A stretch of DNA of 64,000 nucleotides from Methanorbis furvi (GTDB lineage: Archaea; Halobacteriota; Methanomicrobia; Methanomicrobiales; Methanocorpusculaceae): the NCBI RefSeq assembly GCF_032714615.1, contig NZ_JAWDKA010000004.1:1-64000 (forward strand). The letters run 5' to 3'. The notes below the pieces were generated by a model. The model was not told where the DNA came from and did not search any database. It was given only the letters and a program-made list of their open reading frames with translations. Both the position numbers and the translations under genes were made by a program. Positions 16,866 to 25,904 of this stretch are shown here, in pieces (position 1 is the stretch's first letter; every line of letters starts with the position of its first letter).

Positions 16866-17054
16866 TGTTATGTGGTGGTGGATATTATATATGGATTGTG
16901 CTGCGAGATGTTTGTACCTAAAATCAGATTAATTTTAGCTCAAGACCTGCATTCAATAGAAAATGTGTCTGGCAAGAATCTCCATGCCGGAAACCTCCCG
17001 TAACCTTCATTACCTCTCCCCAACCACCAAACACAGACAAAAGGCAGACAACAC

Positions 17055-18038
17055 ATGCTTATCAAAACCCCATCCAGACTGCACATCGCCTTAATCGATC
17101 TGAACGGTTCCTACGCACGAATCGACGGAGGAATCGGGCTCACCCTCGAAAACCCCAAGTTCATCCTTGAAGCCGAACCTTCAGACGCAACTGCCATCGA
17201 GTTCGCGAAAACCATTTCTAACTGTCCGGAGAGGTCTGCCTGCATTGGAAAAGTCACCGCTGCCACAGAAAAAATCATCTCCCATTTTTCGCTTGAAGAA
17301 GGCTATCATTTCACCGTTCACCAACTCTATCCTGCCCACTCTGGTCTTGGTTCCGGTACCCAGATGTCCTTGGCCGCAGGAAAACTCATCACTGAACAGA
17401 TCGGTGAGACGATCTCCAGCGTAGAACTTGCAACCATCATCGGCCGCGGCGGAACCTCCGGTATCGGTGTTCACGCCTTCGATCACGGAGGATTCATCGC
17501 CGACGGGGGGCACAGCTGCAAGGAAAAGAAAACCTTCATGCCTTCATCCGCCTCCGACGCAAACCCGCCCCTTCTCCTCGGCCGCTACGAATTCCCTGAA
17601 GACTGGGGAGTCCTTCTCGCGATACCAAACAAAGGAGCATGCTTCAGCGGAAAAGAAGAGCTCGACATTTTTCAGACCCATTGTCCGCTTCCCAGACATG
17701 ACGTCGAACAGGTATCCCACCTCATCTTCATGAACCTCATCCCCTTCCTGCTCGAAAAAGACATCGAATCCTTTGGTCATGTTCTTGATCAGATTCAGGC
17801 AACCGGCTTCAACAAGGTCGAACTCACGCTTCAACCGCCGGAGGTCACAAATCTCATGAACGCCATGAGGGATGCAGGGGCTTTTGGTGTTGGCATCAGC
17901 TCCTTTGGCCCGGCCGTGTTCACCGTCTACGACCGGTCAAATCAGGATATTGTTGCGTCAACGCGGGAGTACCTCGGAGATGGCGGCATGGTGATCGCAA
18001 CCAAAGCCCAGAATCATGGGGCAGAAATTTTCAGATAA
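17055..18038 (+). CDS. mptG: Beta-ribofuranosylaminobenzene 5'-phosphate synthase
   Basis: The enzyme condenses a 4-hydroxybenzoate or p-aminobenzoate substrate with phosphoribosyl pyrophosphate, an early step in making tetrahydromethanopterin, the C1 carrier of methanogenesis. It is a GHMP-kinase-fold protein. MLIKTPSRLHIALIDLNGS and the glycine-rich HSGLGSGTQMSLAAGKLI are family hallmarks, followed by GRGGTSGIGVHAFDHGGFI. The length of 327 residues is normal. The gene is a single rightward unit with no ribosome-binding site close to its ATG. This gene is one of the best indicators that the host is a methanogen or related methanopterin user. Confidence 0.9.
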   Translation: MLIKTPSRLHIALIDLNGSYARIDGGIGLTLENPKFILEAEPSDATAIEFAKTISNCPERSACIGKVTAATEKIISHFSLEEGYHFTVHQLYPAHSGLGSGTQMSLAAGKLITEQIGETISSVELATIIGRGGTSGIGVHAFDHGGFIADGGHSCKEKKTFMPSSASDANPPLLLGRYEFPEDWGVLLAIPNKGACFSGKEELDIFQTHCPLPRHDVEQVSHLIFMNLIPFLLEKDIESFGHVLDQIQATGFNKVELTLQPPEVTNLMNAMRDAGAFGVGISSFGPAVFTVYDRSNQDIVASTREYLGDGGMVIATKAQNHGAEIFR

Positions 18039-18198
18039 GGCCAAACATTATTCAATGCGTGTATGATTTTTTTCGATGGTTTTGTTTGGGGTAACCACGC
18101 CAAAGAATTTCAAAAAATGATTTTTTTTGTGGAACAAATAATTCGTGTTCCCTCCTTCAGTGACATCACGAAAATATTTCTGCGAAATTTTTTTTGAA

Positions 18199-18296
18199 TA
18201 GGACTTACGCGGTGATGAGTTTCATCGTTTGAGATTTTTCTGTCCTTGGCCTCACTCGGATTATTCTAAGAAAAATCATACCGTGTAACTCCTATT
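18199..18296. repeat. Short element with ATAGGA...TCCTAT terminal inverted repeats
   Basis: The ends ATAGGACTTACGCGGT (18199-18214) and ACCGTGTAACTCCTAT (about 18281-18296) are inverted copies with two mismatches. They match the ends of the larger element at 63061-63652. The 98-base interior is not coding. This looks like a miniature inverted-repeat element. The rest of the interval from 18039 to 18381 holds only T-rich DNA. Confidence 0.65.
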
Positions 18297-18381
18297 TGAA
18301 AAAATTCCTGGATGAAACCAATGAAATTTTTTGTGAGAGTACAGTGTTTCAAAAAATCGAATGACTTCTCTTGAAAAAAAA

Positions 18382-19038
18382 TTATTCTGCATCCAAAATT
18401 TCCGGATGGTTGGCTGCAAGGATCATAAGAAAAATTCCGGCAACAGTACAGACAACTGCTCCAAGGCACCGGAGCATAAATCCAACACCTGCACCGGAAT
18501 AAAAGTTCGCGAAACCCAAAAGACCGCAAGTCAAAGCAGCAAGAAGAATGAGAGGAGAGATTACGCCAAAAAATCTGGGAAGCCCGGGAGATTTTACGAT
18601 AGGAATGGTGAACCAGACAGGAATGAAGAGGAGGAGGACGAACGGAAGAAAGACGTAGACTATTGTTGATACGATGCCGGAGAGATTGGGAAGAATGAAG
18701 CCGTAGCCGGTAATGCTGCACAGTACGAAATAGATCGCGAGGGCGATTGAGGAAACTGCGGCAAGCATGTATTTTTTCGCAGGCTTTGCGACTCGGACAT
18801 ATCTTACTGCACCGTCAGCAGGAAGAACAAGGAAGAGCAGTACTACAATGAAGGCCGGGATGCTGAAGAGCAGCGAGCCGAAGAGGACTGAGTACTCCAG
18901 TACAATAGTAGGGATTTTAAAAAATGCCGTGGCGAGGTAGTGAAGGACGAGTGCGAGAAGCGGGATGAAGTAGATGAGGGAGAGCTCCAGTACGGCGAGG
19001 CGGGCTGATTCGGTGCCGGTGCTTTTTTTGGTGTTCAT
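18382..19038 (-). CDS. Polytopic membrane protein, paralogue of the next gene
   Basis: About 218 residues with six or so hydrophobic segments, for example LALVLHYLATAFF, PAFIVVLLFLVLP, YMLAAVSSIALAIYFVLCS and FLPFVLLLFIPVWFTIPI. The order and the signature FIPVWFTIP match the neighbouring upstream gene, so the two are tandem duplicates. I chose the ATG at 19038 because AAAGGAC precedes it by six bases; a longer frame to 19134 would run into the upstream gene. No family is recognised. The duplicate pair is likely transcribed together from the promoter at about 19765. Confidence 0.75.
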   Translation of the reverse strand: MNTKKSTGTESARLAVLELSLIYFIPLLALVLHYLATAFFKIPTIVLEYSVLFGSLLFSIPAFIVVLLFLVLPADGAVRYVRVAKPAKKYMLAAVSSIALAIYFVLCSITGYGFILPNLSGIVSTIVYVFLPFVLLLFIPVWFTIPIVKSPGLPRFFGVISPLILLAALTCGLLGFANFYSGAGVGFMLRCLGAVVCTVAGIFLMILAANHPEILDAE

Positions 19039-19084
19039 ACAGTAGTCCTTTTGATGAAATGGGTTGGGTGGGTGATCAGAAATA

Positions 19085-19696
19085 TTATTTGATGTCCGGG
19101 TGAGTGATGCCGCGATAGAGGAGAAGGATGCCAAGGATGATACTTACGATTACTGTTGCTCCGAAAAAGATCGGCATTACGAGCGGGGAATAGGCAGGAG
19201 AGATTGCACCGACCGGACAATCTGGGCGCTGGAAGTAGAAGTAGATGAAGAACAGGGCCAGAATTGGTGCAAGGACTGCAAGTATCTGTGGAATGCGGAG
19301 CGGCTCGTCTGCATGCGGGATGGTAAACCATGCGGGAATGAGGATGAGGAGGAAAATCGGGAGGAGGAAGAAGAGGAAAATCTGTACACTGCCATTAATG
19401 CCCGAGGGTGTGAAGCCGCTTGCGAGGGTGAAGAAAATGAAAACGACAGCAAATACTGCTGATGCAACTGCGAGAAGGATGAATCGGTTGTCCGGGTTGG
19501 CGATTTGTACGTAGAGAAGTGTGCCTATTCCTGGGAGAAGGAGAAACAATGCTACGATGATGAAGAGGAGGTAGGCGAGGGCAGGGATTTCACGGAACGG
19601 GATTATGTGTCCCATAAGGAGCATGGTTATGAGCGGTAGAAAGTAGAGAAGCGAGAGAAAGACTACACTCAGTTTGGCGGTTTGGGTTTGATTCAT
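19085..19696 (-). CDS. Polytopic membrane protein under the CATCACACTTTGGTCA-type promoter
   Basis: 203 residues with about six membrane segments (VVFLSLLYFLPLITMLLMG, LAYLLFIIVALFLLLPGIG, FILLAVASAVFAVVFIFFTLA, IFLFFLLPIFLLILIPAWF, and a C-terminal pair). It is paralogous to the gene at 18382-19038. No catalytic motif is visible and the function is unknown. Its promoter carries the 18-bp motif shared with the winged-helix regulators at 23.7-26.8 kb, which places it in a possible common regulon. Confidence 0.78.
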   Translation of the reverse strand: MNQTQTAKLSVVFLSLLYFLPLITMLLMGHIIPFREIPALAYLLFIIVALFLLLPGIGTLLYVQIANPDNRFILLAVASAVFAVVFIFFTLASGFTPSGINGSVQIFLFFLLPIFLLILIPAWFTIPHADEPLRIPQILAVLAPILALFFIYFYFQRPDCPVGAISPAYSPLVMPIFFGATVIVSIILGILLLYRGITHPDIK

Positions 19697-19759
19697 GATA
19701 AGTTTGGATGTTGTTTGTTTTCGGGTGACTGACGGTTAATGGAATATTGTTCTGAGTGG

Positions 19760-19790
19760 TATATAATTACATTGACCAAAGTGTGATGGG
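19760..19790 (-). promoter_or_regulatory. Regulon motif plus TATA box for the membrane-protein pair
   Basis: Read on the minus strand, CCCATCACACTTTGGTCA (19773-19790) is followed at once by a TATA-like AATTATATAC. The start codon at 19696 is about 65 bases downstream. The motif is identical over all 18 positions to the copy at 24629-24646. Confidence 0.7.
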
Positions 19791-19919
19791 ATGAAAATGG
19801 AGTTTGTGTTGTCATCACATTCAGAATATTACAGAAATCATGGCAGCGAAGACTTCGTCTGAGGTGTGAGATACCTGCCACAATGTATTTGATTTCAGCG
19901 ATCTATAGATAAGATCACC

Positions 19920-20165
19920 ATGACTGAGGCAGTCACCATTACCCTTCCACCGGAAATTGTGCGGAAATTAGACGAGCTCAAGTTAGAAAAGGATTCCAGC
20001 TATGAGGATGTCATCTCACGAGTCCTTGAGTACTTTATGGATGCAGACAACTATGTCACTGAAGAGGAACGGCAGGAGATCCTTGCAGCATTGGCAGATG
20101 TTGAAGCGGGGAATTACTATACTTCTGAAGAAGTTGACGCGATGCTTCAGGCTAAAATCGAGTGA
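19920..20165 (+). CDS. Antitoxin-like small protein
   Basis: 81 residues. The start MTEAVTITLPPEIVRKLDELK looks like the strand-helix of ribbon-helix-helix DNA-binding antitoxins, and the acidic C-terminal half (EEERQEILAALADVEAGNYYTSEEVDAML) resembles the toxin-binding tail of RelB/ParD-type proteins. Its stop overlaps the toxin start by four bases (GTGA at 20162-20165), so the pair is co-translated. By analogy it would neutralise the toxin and repress the shared promoter. Confidence 0.78.
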   Translation: MTEAVTITLPPEIVRKLDELKLEKDSSYEDVISRVLEYFMDADNYVTEEERQEILAALADVEAGNYYTSEEVDAMLQAKIE

Positions 20166-20422
20166 GATTTGTGTATCGTCTCATTTATACATCCCAAGCG
20201 GTAAAATATCTGGACAGTCTTGAGATATCTACTGCATTTCGGATCCGGGATAAAATCAAGAGTATTCTTATGGAACCTTGGCGATATACTGAACCTCTGG
20301 TCGACATGGACGGGATGCGTAAACTCAGGGTCGGTGATTATCGGGTAGTTCTCTCCATAGATCGTGAACAGGTGATAGTTACTATCGTCAATATCGGTCA
20401 CCGAAAAAATATCTATAAGTGA
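20162..20422 (+). CDS. RelE/ParE-family toxin
   Basis: 86 residues beginning at GTG. The pattern VYRLIYTSQAVKYLDSLEI, then RDKIKSILMEPWRYTEPL and KLRVGDYRVVLSIDREQVIVTIVNIGHRKNIYK, is the RelE/ParE fold with its typical LRVGDYRVV strand and final GHRKxIY. RelE members cleave mRNA on ribosomes and ParE members poison gyrase; the closing arginine and tyrosine favour the RelE branch, although the sequence does not decide it. It lies directly after its antitoxin. Confidence 0.85.
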   Translation: MRFVYRLIYTSQAVKYLDSLEISTAFRIRDKIKSILMEPWRYTEPLVDMDGMRKLRVGDYRVVLSIDREQVIVTIVNIGHRKNIYK

Positions 20423-20495
20423 ATTATTTTTATTTTTGACAGGACTTACGTGAAGTGGTGCTGCAAAAAGATCTTGTTCTTTTTTCTGAAAAAAA

Positions 20496-22052
20496 TTATG
20501 GAGTCAGGCTCTGGAACATGACGGCGAAACGTGTGATGAGGACAGCAAGAAGGAAGTAGCCGCTGAGTACCTGAGCTGCGAGAAGGAGTCTGCTTGGCCC
20601 TTCGAGTTGATCGTAGAGACTGCCAAAACCGAAGGTGGCAAGAATGGTGTCGGCAAAAAGTTCCGGGTTGCATATGTTTGCAACGATGGTATCAACGAGG
20701 AGTTCCAAACTACCTATGTTTGTAAGGATAGCACCAGTAAGGAGTTCCAAACTACCTATGTTTGTAAGGATGGCACCAGCGAGGAGTGCCAGACTGACGA
20801 TATTTGTAAAGATAGCACCAACGAGGATCAGATTACCTATATTTGCAAGGATAGCATCAATGAGAGGCGCTAGACTATCCATGTTTGTATTGACGGCAAT
20901 GACACAAGAATAGATGAAAAAAGCCATTATGATCAAAAAAACGAATGCTTTTATGCAACGGGTGGAAATGGTTCCATAGTCTGAAAGCCACCAGAAGAGA
21001 CGGGTGGGCCACTCCAGAATTGCATGTTCATCATACCACTCTTCCCACTGTTTTTTTCTGATATTGCATTGCAATCGAGTTAATGTACGTGGGTCTATAC
21101 GCGTACAGGAAATAGATGTTGAAGTAAAATCGGTGTCCGTATCATAGGTACAATCCATAAAGTGAGTATTTCCATCCAAACATGCATCACGAAAAGACGC
21201 TCCTTGTAATTTTGCTTTTTTAAAATCTACACCTTGTAAGTGAGCTCCATCAAAACAGGCATTTCTCAAATCTGCTTTACTCATGTCCGCTCCATCAAGA
21301 TAGGCTCCCTCCAGATGTGCACCCCTCAGATCCGCTCTCCAAAATCGTGACTCTTCCAGATGTGCGTTCTCCAAATGCGCATCCATCATATCTGCTTTAG
21401 GAAACTGCGCTTTTTTCAGATAAGCTCCCTTCATGTTCACAGATTTCAATTTACCTCCATTAAACTTTGCCTCGTTCAATAGACCATTATCAACATGCGC
21501 TCCCTCCAAATGCGCTCCCTCCAAATGTGCTCCCGTTAAATCAGCTTTTTCCAAATATGCTCCATTCAAATGGGCATCCTTCAGATATACATTTCTTAAT
21601 TGTGCTTTGTTCAATTTTGCAGATTCCAGATGGACATTATACAATTTTCCGTCAGTCACTTTCGCACTATACATTTCCACATTTTCAAGATGTGCACCAT
21701 TTAGAACAATATTGTCCAGATATGCATTATTTAATTTTGCCCCCTCTAAACAAGTTTTTTTAAGTGTTGCACCCTCAAGATGAATTCCCTCCAAATATGA
21801 ATTTTTTAGATCTACTTCACTCATCACTGCCTTTTCGAGATGTGCATTATTCAGATGAATTTCTCTGAGGGAGGACCCTTTTTTTAAAAAAAGTCCCTGC
21901 AGATATAATATTCCACCTTCATTATTACTATCAGCTTCTTGATACTTTCTATACCATTCATTCCACTCCGATGTGTCACCCCCCACAATCAAAGTCCTAA
22001 ATAATCCATAGCACTTATTATCGAATTTTAGTTTCTTATCGTAATCGTTCAC
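20496..22052 (-). CDS. Pentapeptide-repeat protein with C-terminal membrane region
   Basis: 518 residues, starting at GTG. The N-terminus (EWNEWYRKYQEAD) matches that of the smaller pentapeptide protein at 49.3 kb. Residues about 60-310 are a run of pentapeptides of the A(D/H)LxG type (AHLEGAHLEGA, ADLTGAHL), predicted to form a right-handed beta helix. The tail has a membrane helix (FVFLIIMAFFIYSCVIAV), then a striking series of hydrophobic repeats (LTNIGSLELLTGAI), and a final helix. The repeats are also visible as 60-bp DNA repeats. Function is unknown; this family includes ion-channel-like and scaffold proteins. Confidence 0.82.
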   Translation of the reverse strand: MNDYDKKLKFDNKCYGLFRTLIVGGDTSEWNEWYRKYQEADSNNEGGILYLQGLFLKKGSSLREIHLNNAHLEKAVMSEVDLKNSYLEGIHLEGATLKKTCLEGAKLNNAYLDNIVLNGAHLENVEMYSAKVTDGKLYNVHLESAKLNKAQLRNVYLKDAHLNGAYLEKADLTGAHLEGAHLEGAHVDNGLLNEAKFNGGKLKSVNMKGAYLKKAQFPKADMMDAHLENAHLEESRFWRADLRGAHLEGAYLDGADMSKADLRNACFDGAHLQGVDFKKAKLQGASFRDACLDGNTHFMDCTYDTDTDFTSTSISCTRIDPRTLTRLQCNIRKKQWEEWYDEHAILEWPTRLFWWLSDYGTISTRCIKAFVFLIIMAFFIYSCVIAVNTNMDSLAPLIDAILANIGNLILVGAIFTNIVSLALLAGAILTNIGSLELLTGAILTNIGSLELLVDTIVANICNPELFADTILATFGFGSLYDQLEGPSRLLLAAQVLSGYFLLAVLITRFAVMFQSLTP

Positions 22053-22304
22053 ACATCAATATATCAACCACATGAAAAATAAAGTTGACGGTCAACAAAA
22101 CTATCCACAACATTATCACCCATTCACACACCATCAATCCGCATAAGCACAGCAAACCGCCATCCCGAGACAGACTACACCCCGCTATCCACCAAAACCC
22201 TTACTCAAACACCCAAAAAATCACATACCACCACCGCAAAACCACTTCTAAGAAATACAACCAAACCCTTCATCACGAAAAAAATAAAAAAAATTGATCA
22301 GAGT
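22053..22304. other. G-poor, AC-rich intergenic stretch
   Basis: About 250 bases upstream of the pentapeptide gene are rich in A and C on the plus strand, with few G. A 70-codon open frame exists but its composition (His, Thr, Asn, Lys, Pro) is that expected from AC-rich DNA. I see no promoter motif or repeat other than AT-rich DNA at 22070-22085 that could serve the leftward gene. Confidence 0.5.
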
Positions 22305-23309
22305 TCAGGGATCCCAGGGAGTAAACATACCAGTCGTACTGCCCAGCCGATAATATTTCCCATCGATCTCGATGAAGGCAGGGTTGGCAAAAGTTCCGCT
22401 GAACTTCGAGGAGACATGCTGTAAATAGAAATCCTCGGAGTACGTTTTCTGACTGAGTCTGACCTTTCCTTTCGGATTTTTCATGAGTCCACGCAGTTCA
22501 GGAACCTTCAGAAAATCTTCTTCGGTAAACTGAACAATGGTTGAGCCGGGATCCTTTTCCATTCCATTGGAGTTCACAAGATAAAGTTCCCAGTAGTACT
22601 CAGGCTGGTAGTTCGGATCATCATCGTATTTTTGTCTTTCTTCCATGACCCATTTGACCCAGGGGTCATTGGCAAACTCAGGATCCTGCATGCGTTCATC
22701 CCATCCGGGCTGACGAACGGCAACATGCAGCGGGTGAGTGGTGTTTTCGGTGAAACTCCTGCTCTGAATAGGAGTGAGTTCAATTGAGGAGGAGTTCCAG
22801 AGGAAGTCGGTTTGTACGAGATTGCCGGGACCAAAGGTTATCCAGAAGTCAGAGGCTGCATCACTCATGGTGATTCTTCCTCGGTAGGTAACAATCGAGG
22901 GATCATGGCCGAAACTTTCTTTCTTGAGAATGCGGTGATAGGGTTCTCCGTAGATGGTGAAGTCCAGAGCGATGACCTCGTCAAAGGATGCGACCGGTTT
23001 GTCGAAGGTGAGGAATACAACATCCTTTGCTCCTTCAGGCATGGTGACCCGACCATACTCTTTGGTGAAATCCCAGCTGTCAGTATTCATAGAGGGAAGG
23101 ATGGTGGTGTGACCGTCAATTGCAAAGGGGACCTGGGAAATATCAGGAACGAGATTTCCTGAAGGGGTCGGGGTAGGAGATGTGGTTGAAAACCCGGGCT
23201 GTGAAGCCGGGCTTTGATCCAACAGCCAGACGCAGGCGATACAACAAGCGGCAACCAGAATAACAATGACAATTATGAGGAGGGTGGAGGATTTTTTTGA
23301 AGATGTCAT
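22305..23309 (-). CDS. Membrane-anchored surface protein of unknown function
   Basis: 334 residues. A single N-terminal hydrophobic segment (LLIIVIVILVAACCIACVWLL) acts as signal or anchor, followed by a Ser/Thr/Pro-rich linker (PGFSTTSPTPTPSG). The rest is a beta-rich, tryptophan-containing domain with no recognised catalytic motif. The adjacent cysteines in the hydrophobic segment could be a lipobox, but a lysine-rich start fits either. Its promoter, about 175 bases upstream, carries the regulon motif facing the first winged-helix regulator gene. Confidence 0.75.
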   Translation of the reverse strand: MTSSKKSSTLLIIVIVILVAACCIACVWLLDQSPASQPGFSTTSPTPTPSGNLVPDISQVPFAIDGHTTILPSMNTDSWDFTKEYGRVTMPEGAKDVVFLTFDKPVASFDEVIALDFTIYGEPYHRILKKESFGHDPSIVTYRGRITMSDAASDFWITFGPGNLVQTDFLWNSSSIELTPIQSRSFTENTTHPLHVAVRQPGWDERMQDPEFANDPWVKWVMEERQKYDDDPNYQPEYYWELYLVNSNGMEKDPGSTIVQFTEEDFLKVPELRGLMKNPKGKVRLSQKTYSEDFYLQHVSSKFSGTFANPAFIEIDGKYYRLGSTTGMFTPWDP

Positions 23310-23475
23310 GTTTCCTCCGAGATATTACACGGTCTGCATGGTATGTATCCAAGAGCATTGATCGTTTTGCTACTGAGAGTGTTTGATACCTGTTTCATGT
23401 TCTTTCATGACTCCAAAAATCCGTGAACCAGCTTGAAGAATGATCCCGGATTTGCCACTTGAATCTATGACGAGT

Positions 23476-23598
23476 CATTCATTATAAATAATCTGACCAA
23501 AGTGTGATGGGTTTGATGTGTACTTGATCATGATGAGATCATGAATATGGAATTTTATCCAACCTATCACACTTTGGTCAGACTATTTATAATGAATG
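23476..23598. promoter_or_regulatory. Divergent promoter with two mirror-image regulon motifs
   Basis: Two 36-bp arms, 23476-23511 and 23563-23598, are near-perfect inverted copies. Each holds a TATA box (TATTTATAATGAATG when read outward) and the 18-bp motif CC(C/T)ATCACACTTTGGTCA on its gene-distal side. The left arm drives the surface-protein gene leftward and the right arm drives the first regulator rightward. About 50 bases separate the arms. Confidence 0.75.
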
Positions 23599-23732
23599 AG
23601 GGTAAAATATCTTCGCATAAGATATATTCAGACCGTGCCGATAATCATCATTTACTCAGAGAATCGGATACCGTTTGAAATTCTGACAGAAAAACAAAGT
23701 TTTGTTTAGAGGATCTTTTGAGGCTGCTAAAT

Positions 23733-24593
23733 ATGGTACGAGAACAGTTGCGGGAAGTCGGCATTATCGCACTGGTAATATTGATTCTCTTCAGCGCAGT
23801 GGTTGTTCTGTTCTTTGCAGAGGGCGGAGAGATTCGCGGGATCAATCACGATCCAAATGGTCCGGCAAAACCATTAGTACATAGTAAATATGTGATTGAA
23901 GTGGTCGAGGAGGAGATTGTTCCGATTTACGACGGAAGAGAGATCAAAACTGTCGAGTTATGGGAATTGCCGCCAAAAGAGATCATCAGGCATCTCATAG
24001 CAGCCCCCACAGCCTACATCCCACCAATTACCGGACAACTCATTACCTTCTTCATCTCTGCTCTTGGTTTTGGTTTCGCCTTCCTCTACCTCCAAGACAC
24101 CGGCAGAAAAAATCAAAACGAAATCAATCGTCCGGAAAAAATTCTTGCCTATATCACGAAAAATCCCGGAGAGTCCATGCAGCAGATAGCTGCCGGAACA
24201 GAGATTCCCCGCAGCAGTCTTCGCTATCATGTTAATAAGATGCAGAAAGCAGGACAGATTTCACAGAAAGAGTACTGCGGCAACCCGCATTATTTTTCTC
24301 TGGAAAAATCCTATTCGGCAACCGAACGGCTGGTACTTGCGGTGTTCTCCCGGGAGAATGAAAAGCAGGTACTCGTGGAGCTGCTCAAACATCCTGAGAG
24401 TACCAGGCAGGATCTCGCAGAACGCCTGCATATGAGTGAGATCACAGTTCACTGGTACCTCCACAGGCTGGATGCCGCAGAGCTGCTGATGGTTCATGCT
24501 GAGGGAGGCAGGAACCACTACCAGTTGACAGGGGAAGCGGAAAAAGCATGCGGAAAATTTCTTGAGATGGAAGCCGCAGCTCAGGCCAAGTGA
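23733..24593 (+). CDS. Membrane-anchored double winged-helix regulator, copy 1
   Basis: 286 residues. An N-terminal helix (VILILFSAVVVLFFAEG) and a second helix (LITFFISALGFGFAFLYL) bracket a roughly 85-residue outer loop. The cytoplasmic part has two winged-helix domains: one with ESMQQIAAGTEIPRSSLRYHV and one with STRQDLAERLHMSEITVHW. The topology suggests a sensor that couples an envelope signal to transcription. I chose the ATG at 23733 because it aligns with copies 2 and 3; the frame opens at a TTG at 23718. It is the most divergent of the three copies. Its own promoter carries the shared motif, suggesting autoregulation. Confidence 0.85.
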   Translation: MVREQLREVGIIALVILILFSAVVVLFFAEGGEIRGINHDPNGPAKPLVHSKYVIEVVEEEIVPIYDGREIKTVELWELPPKEIIRHLIAAPTAYIPPITGQLITFFISALGFGFAFLYLQDTGRKNQNEINRPEKILAYITKNPGESMQQIAAGTEIPRSSLRYHVNKMQKAGQISQKEYCGNPHYFSLEKSYSATERLVLAVFSRENEKQVLVELLKHPESTRQDLAERLHMSEITVHWYLHRLDAAELLMVHAEGGRNHYQLTGEAEKACGKFLEMEAAAQAK

Positions 24594-24623
24594 ATTGCAA
24601 ATATATTATAACAGAAAAATTCT

Positions 24624-24794
24624 GCCAACCCATCACACTTTGGTCAGACGATTTATAATGAATCGGGAGAAAATATTTTCGCACGAGGTACGTTCAATCA
24701 ATATTGATTGCAGAAAGTTTTCAGGGATGTGATGTGATCGATGCACATGGGCAGACAGGCGGACGAACATTTTGATCATTAACAGCTACTAAAA
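24624..24794. repeat. Leader duplicated before copies 2 and 3
   Basis: The 171 bases before copy 2 recur almost unchanged before copy 3 (25734-25904): the same motif, TATA box, GCACGAGGTACGTTCAATC and GATGTGATCGATGCACATGG blocks. The duplication therefore included promoter, leader and gene. Few substitutions separate the copies, so the event is recent. Confidence 0.9.
24629..24660 (+). promoter_or_regulatory. Regulon motif plus TATA box for regulator copy 2
   Basis: CCCATCACACTTTGGTCA (24629-24646) is followed by GACGATTTATAATG, with TTTATAAT acting as the TATA box. The start codon is about 140 bases downstream, so a leader of over 100 bases is expected. Confidence 0.72.
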
Positions 24795-25655
24795 ATGGAA
24801 AAAGAACAGCTGCGGGAAATTGGTATTATCATACTTGCAATACTGATTCTCTTCAGCGCAGCGGTTGTTCTTTTTTTTGCTGAGGGTGGAGAGATTTACG
24901 GATTGAATCATGATCCAAATGGTCCGGCAAAACCATTAGTACACAGTAAATATGTCATTGAGGTGGTTGACGAGGAGATCGTTCCTATCTATGACGGAAA
25001 AGAGATCAAAAAAGTAGAGTTGTGGCAGTTGCCTCTTCGAGATATTCTTGCAGATGTGATAACTACTCCAATGGCGTACATTCCCCCTATCACAACACGG
25101 CTCATCACCCTCTTCATCTCTTCCCTCGGTCTTGCATTCATCATCCTCTTCCATCGGGAAACCAGGAAAAAAGATCAGCAGGATAGTGAACGTCCGGAAA
25201 AAATTCTCACCTACATCACCGAAAACCCCGGGCAGTCCATACAACAGATCGCCAACGGAACAAATATTCCCCGCAGCAGTCTCCGTCATCATCTCAGAAC
25301 AACACGGATGAAGAGTCAGATCCTAGAGTTCAGGTACTCCAAAAACCCGCACTATTTTTCCAAGAAAAAATCCTACACTGACATTGAGAAGCTGGTGCTT
25401 GCCGTACTCTCCCGCGAAAGCGAGAAGGCGGTGTTCGTTGAACTGTTCAACAATCCGAAAAGCACCAAGCAGGATCTCGCAGAGCATCTAAATGTCAGCG
25501 AAAGTGCAGCGCACTGGCATCTCAAGAGGCTGAATGCCGCAAAACTGCTGGTGGTCGAAACTGACGGAAAACAGATTCGTTATCGACTGACCGAGGAAGC
25601 GGAGAAAACATACAGGAAATTTCTTCAGATGGAAGAAGCCGCACGGGCAGGATAA
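24795..25655 (+). CDS. Membrane-anchored double winged-helix regulator, copy 2
   Basis: 286 residues with the same plan as copy 1: helix IGIIILAILILFSAAVVLFF, outer loop with IYDGKEIKKVELWQLP, helix LITLFISSLGLAFIILF, then two winged-helix domains (QSIQQIANGTNIPRSSLRHHL and STKQDLAEHLNVSESAAHW). The cytoplasmic half is nearly identical to copy 3, while the outer loop differs more. That pattern suggests that the sensed signals could have diverged while the DNA target stayed shared. Confidence 0.87.
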   Translation: MEKEQLREIGIIILAILILFSAAVVLFFAEGGEIYGLNHDPNGPAKPLVHSKYVIEVVDEEIVPIYDGKEIKKVELWQLPLRDILADVITTPMAYIPPITTRLITLFISSLGLAFIILFHRETRKKDQQDSERPEKILTYITENPGQSIQQIANGTNIPRSSLRHHLRTTRMKSQILEFRYSKNPHYFSKKKSYTDIEKLVLAVLSRESEKAVFVELFNNPKSTKQDLAEHLNVSESAAHWHLKRLNAAKLLVVETDGKQIRYRLTEEAEKTYRKFLQMEEAARAG

Positions 25656-25738
25656 ATTGCAAACACATTTTCATTGGGAAAATAATGTTGGCCGAAGTAC
25701 ACAAGATGAAAACATAATCATCAGAAAAATTTTGCCAA

Positions 25739-25770
25739 CCCATCACATTTTGGTCAGACGATTTATAATG
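25739..25770 (+). promoter_or_regulatory. Regulon motif plus TATA box for regulator copy 3
   Basis: CCCATCACATTTTGGTCA (25739-25756) differs from the copy-2 motif by one base. The same GACGATTTATAATG follows, and the start codon at 25905 is about 140 bases downstream. Confidence 0.72.
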
Positions 25771-25904
25771 AATCGGGAGAAAATATTTTCGCACGAGGTA
25801 CGTTCAATCAATATTGATTGCAGAAAGTTTTCAGGGATGTGATGTGATCGATGCACATGGGCAGACAGGCAGACGAACATTTTGATCATTAAGAGCTACT
25901 AAAA

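Noticed and set aside
22085-22297. 70-codon open frame upstream of the pentapeptide gene
   Set aside because: Its His/Thr/Asn/Lys bias follows from AC-rich DNA, and no start signal or homology is apparent.
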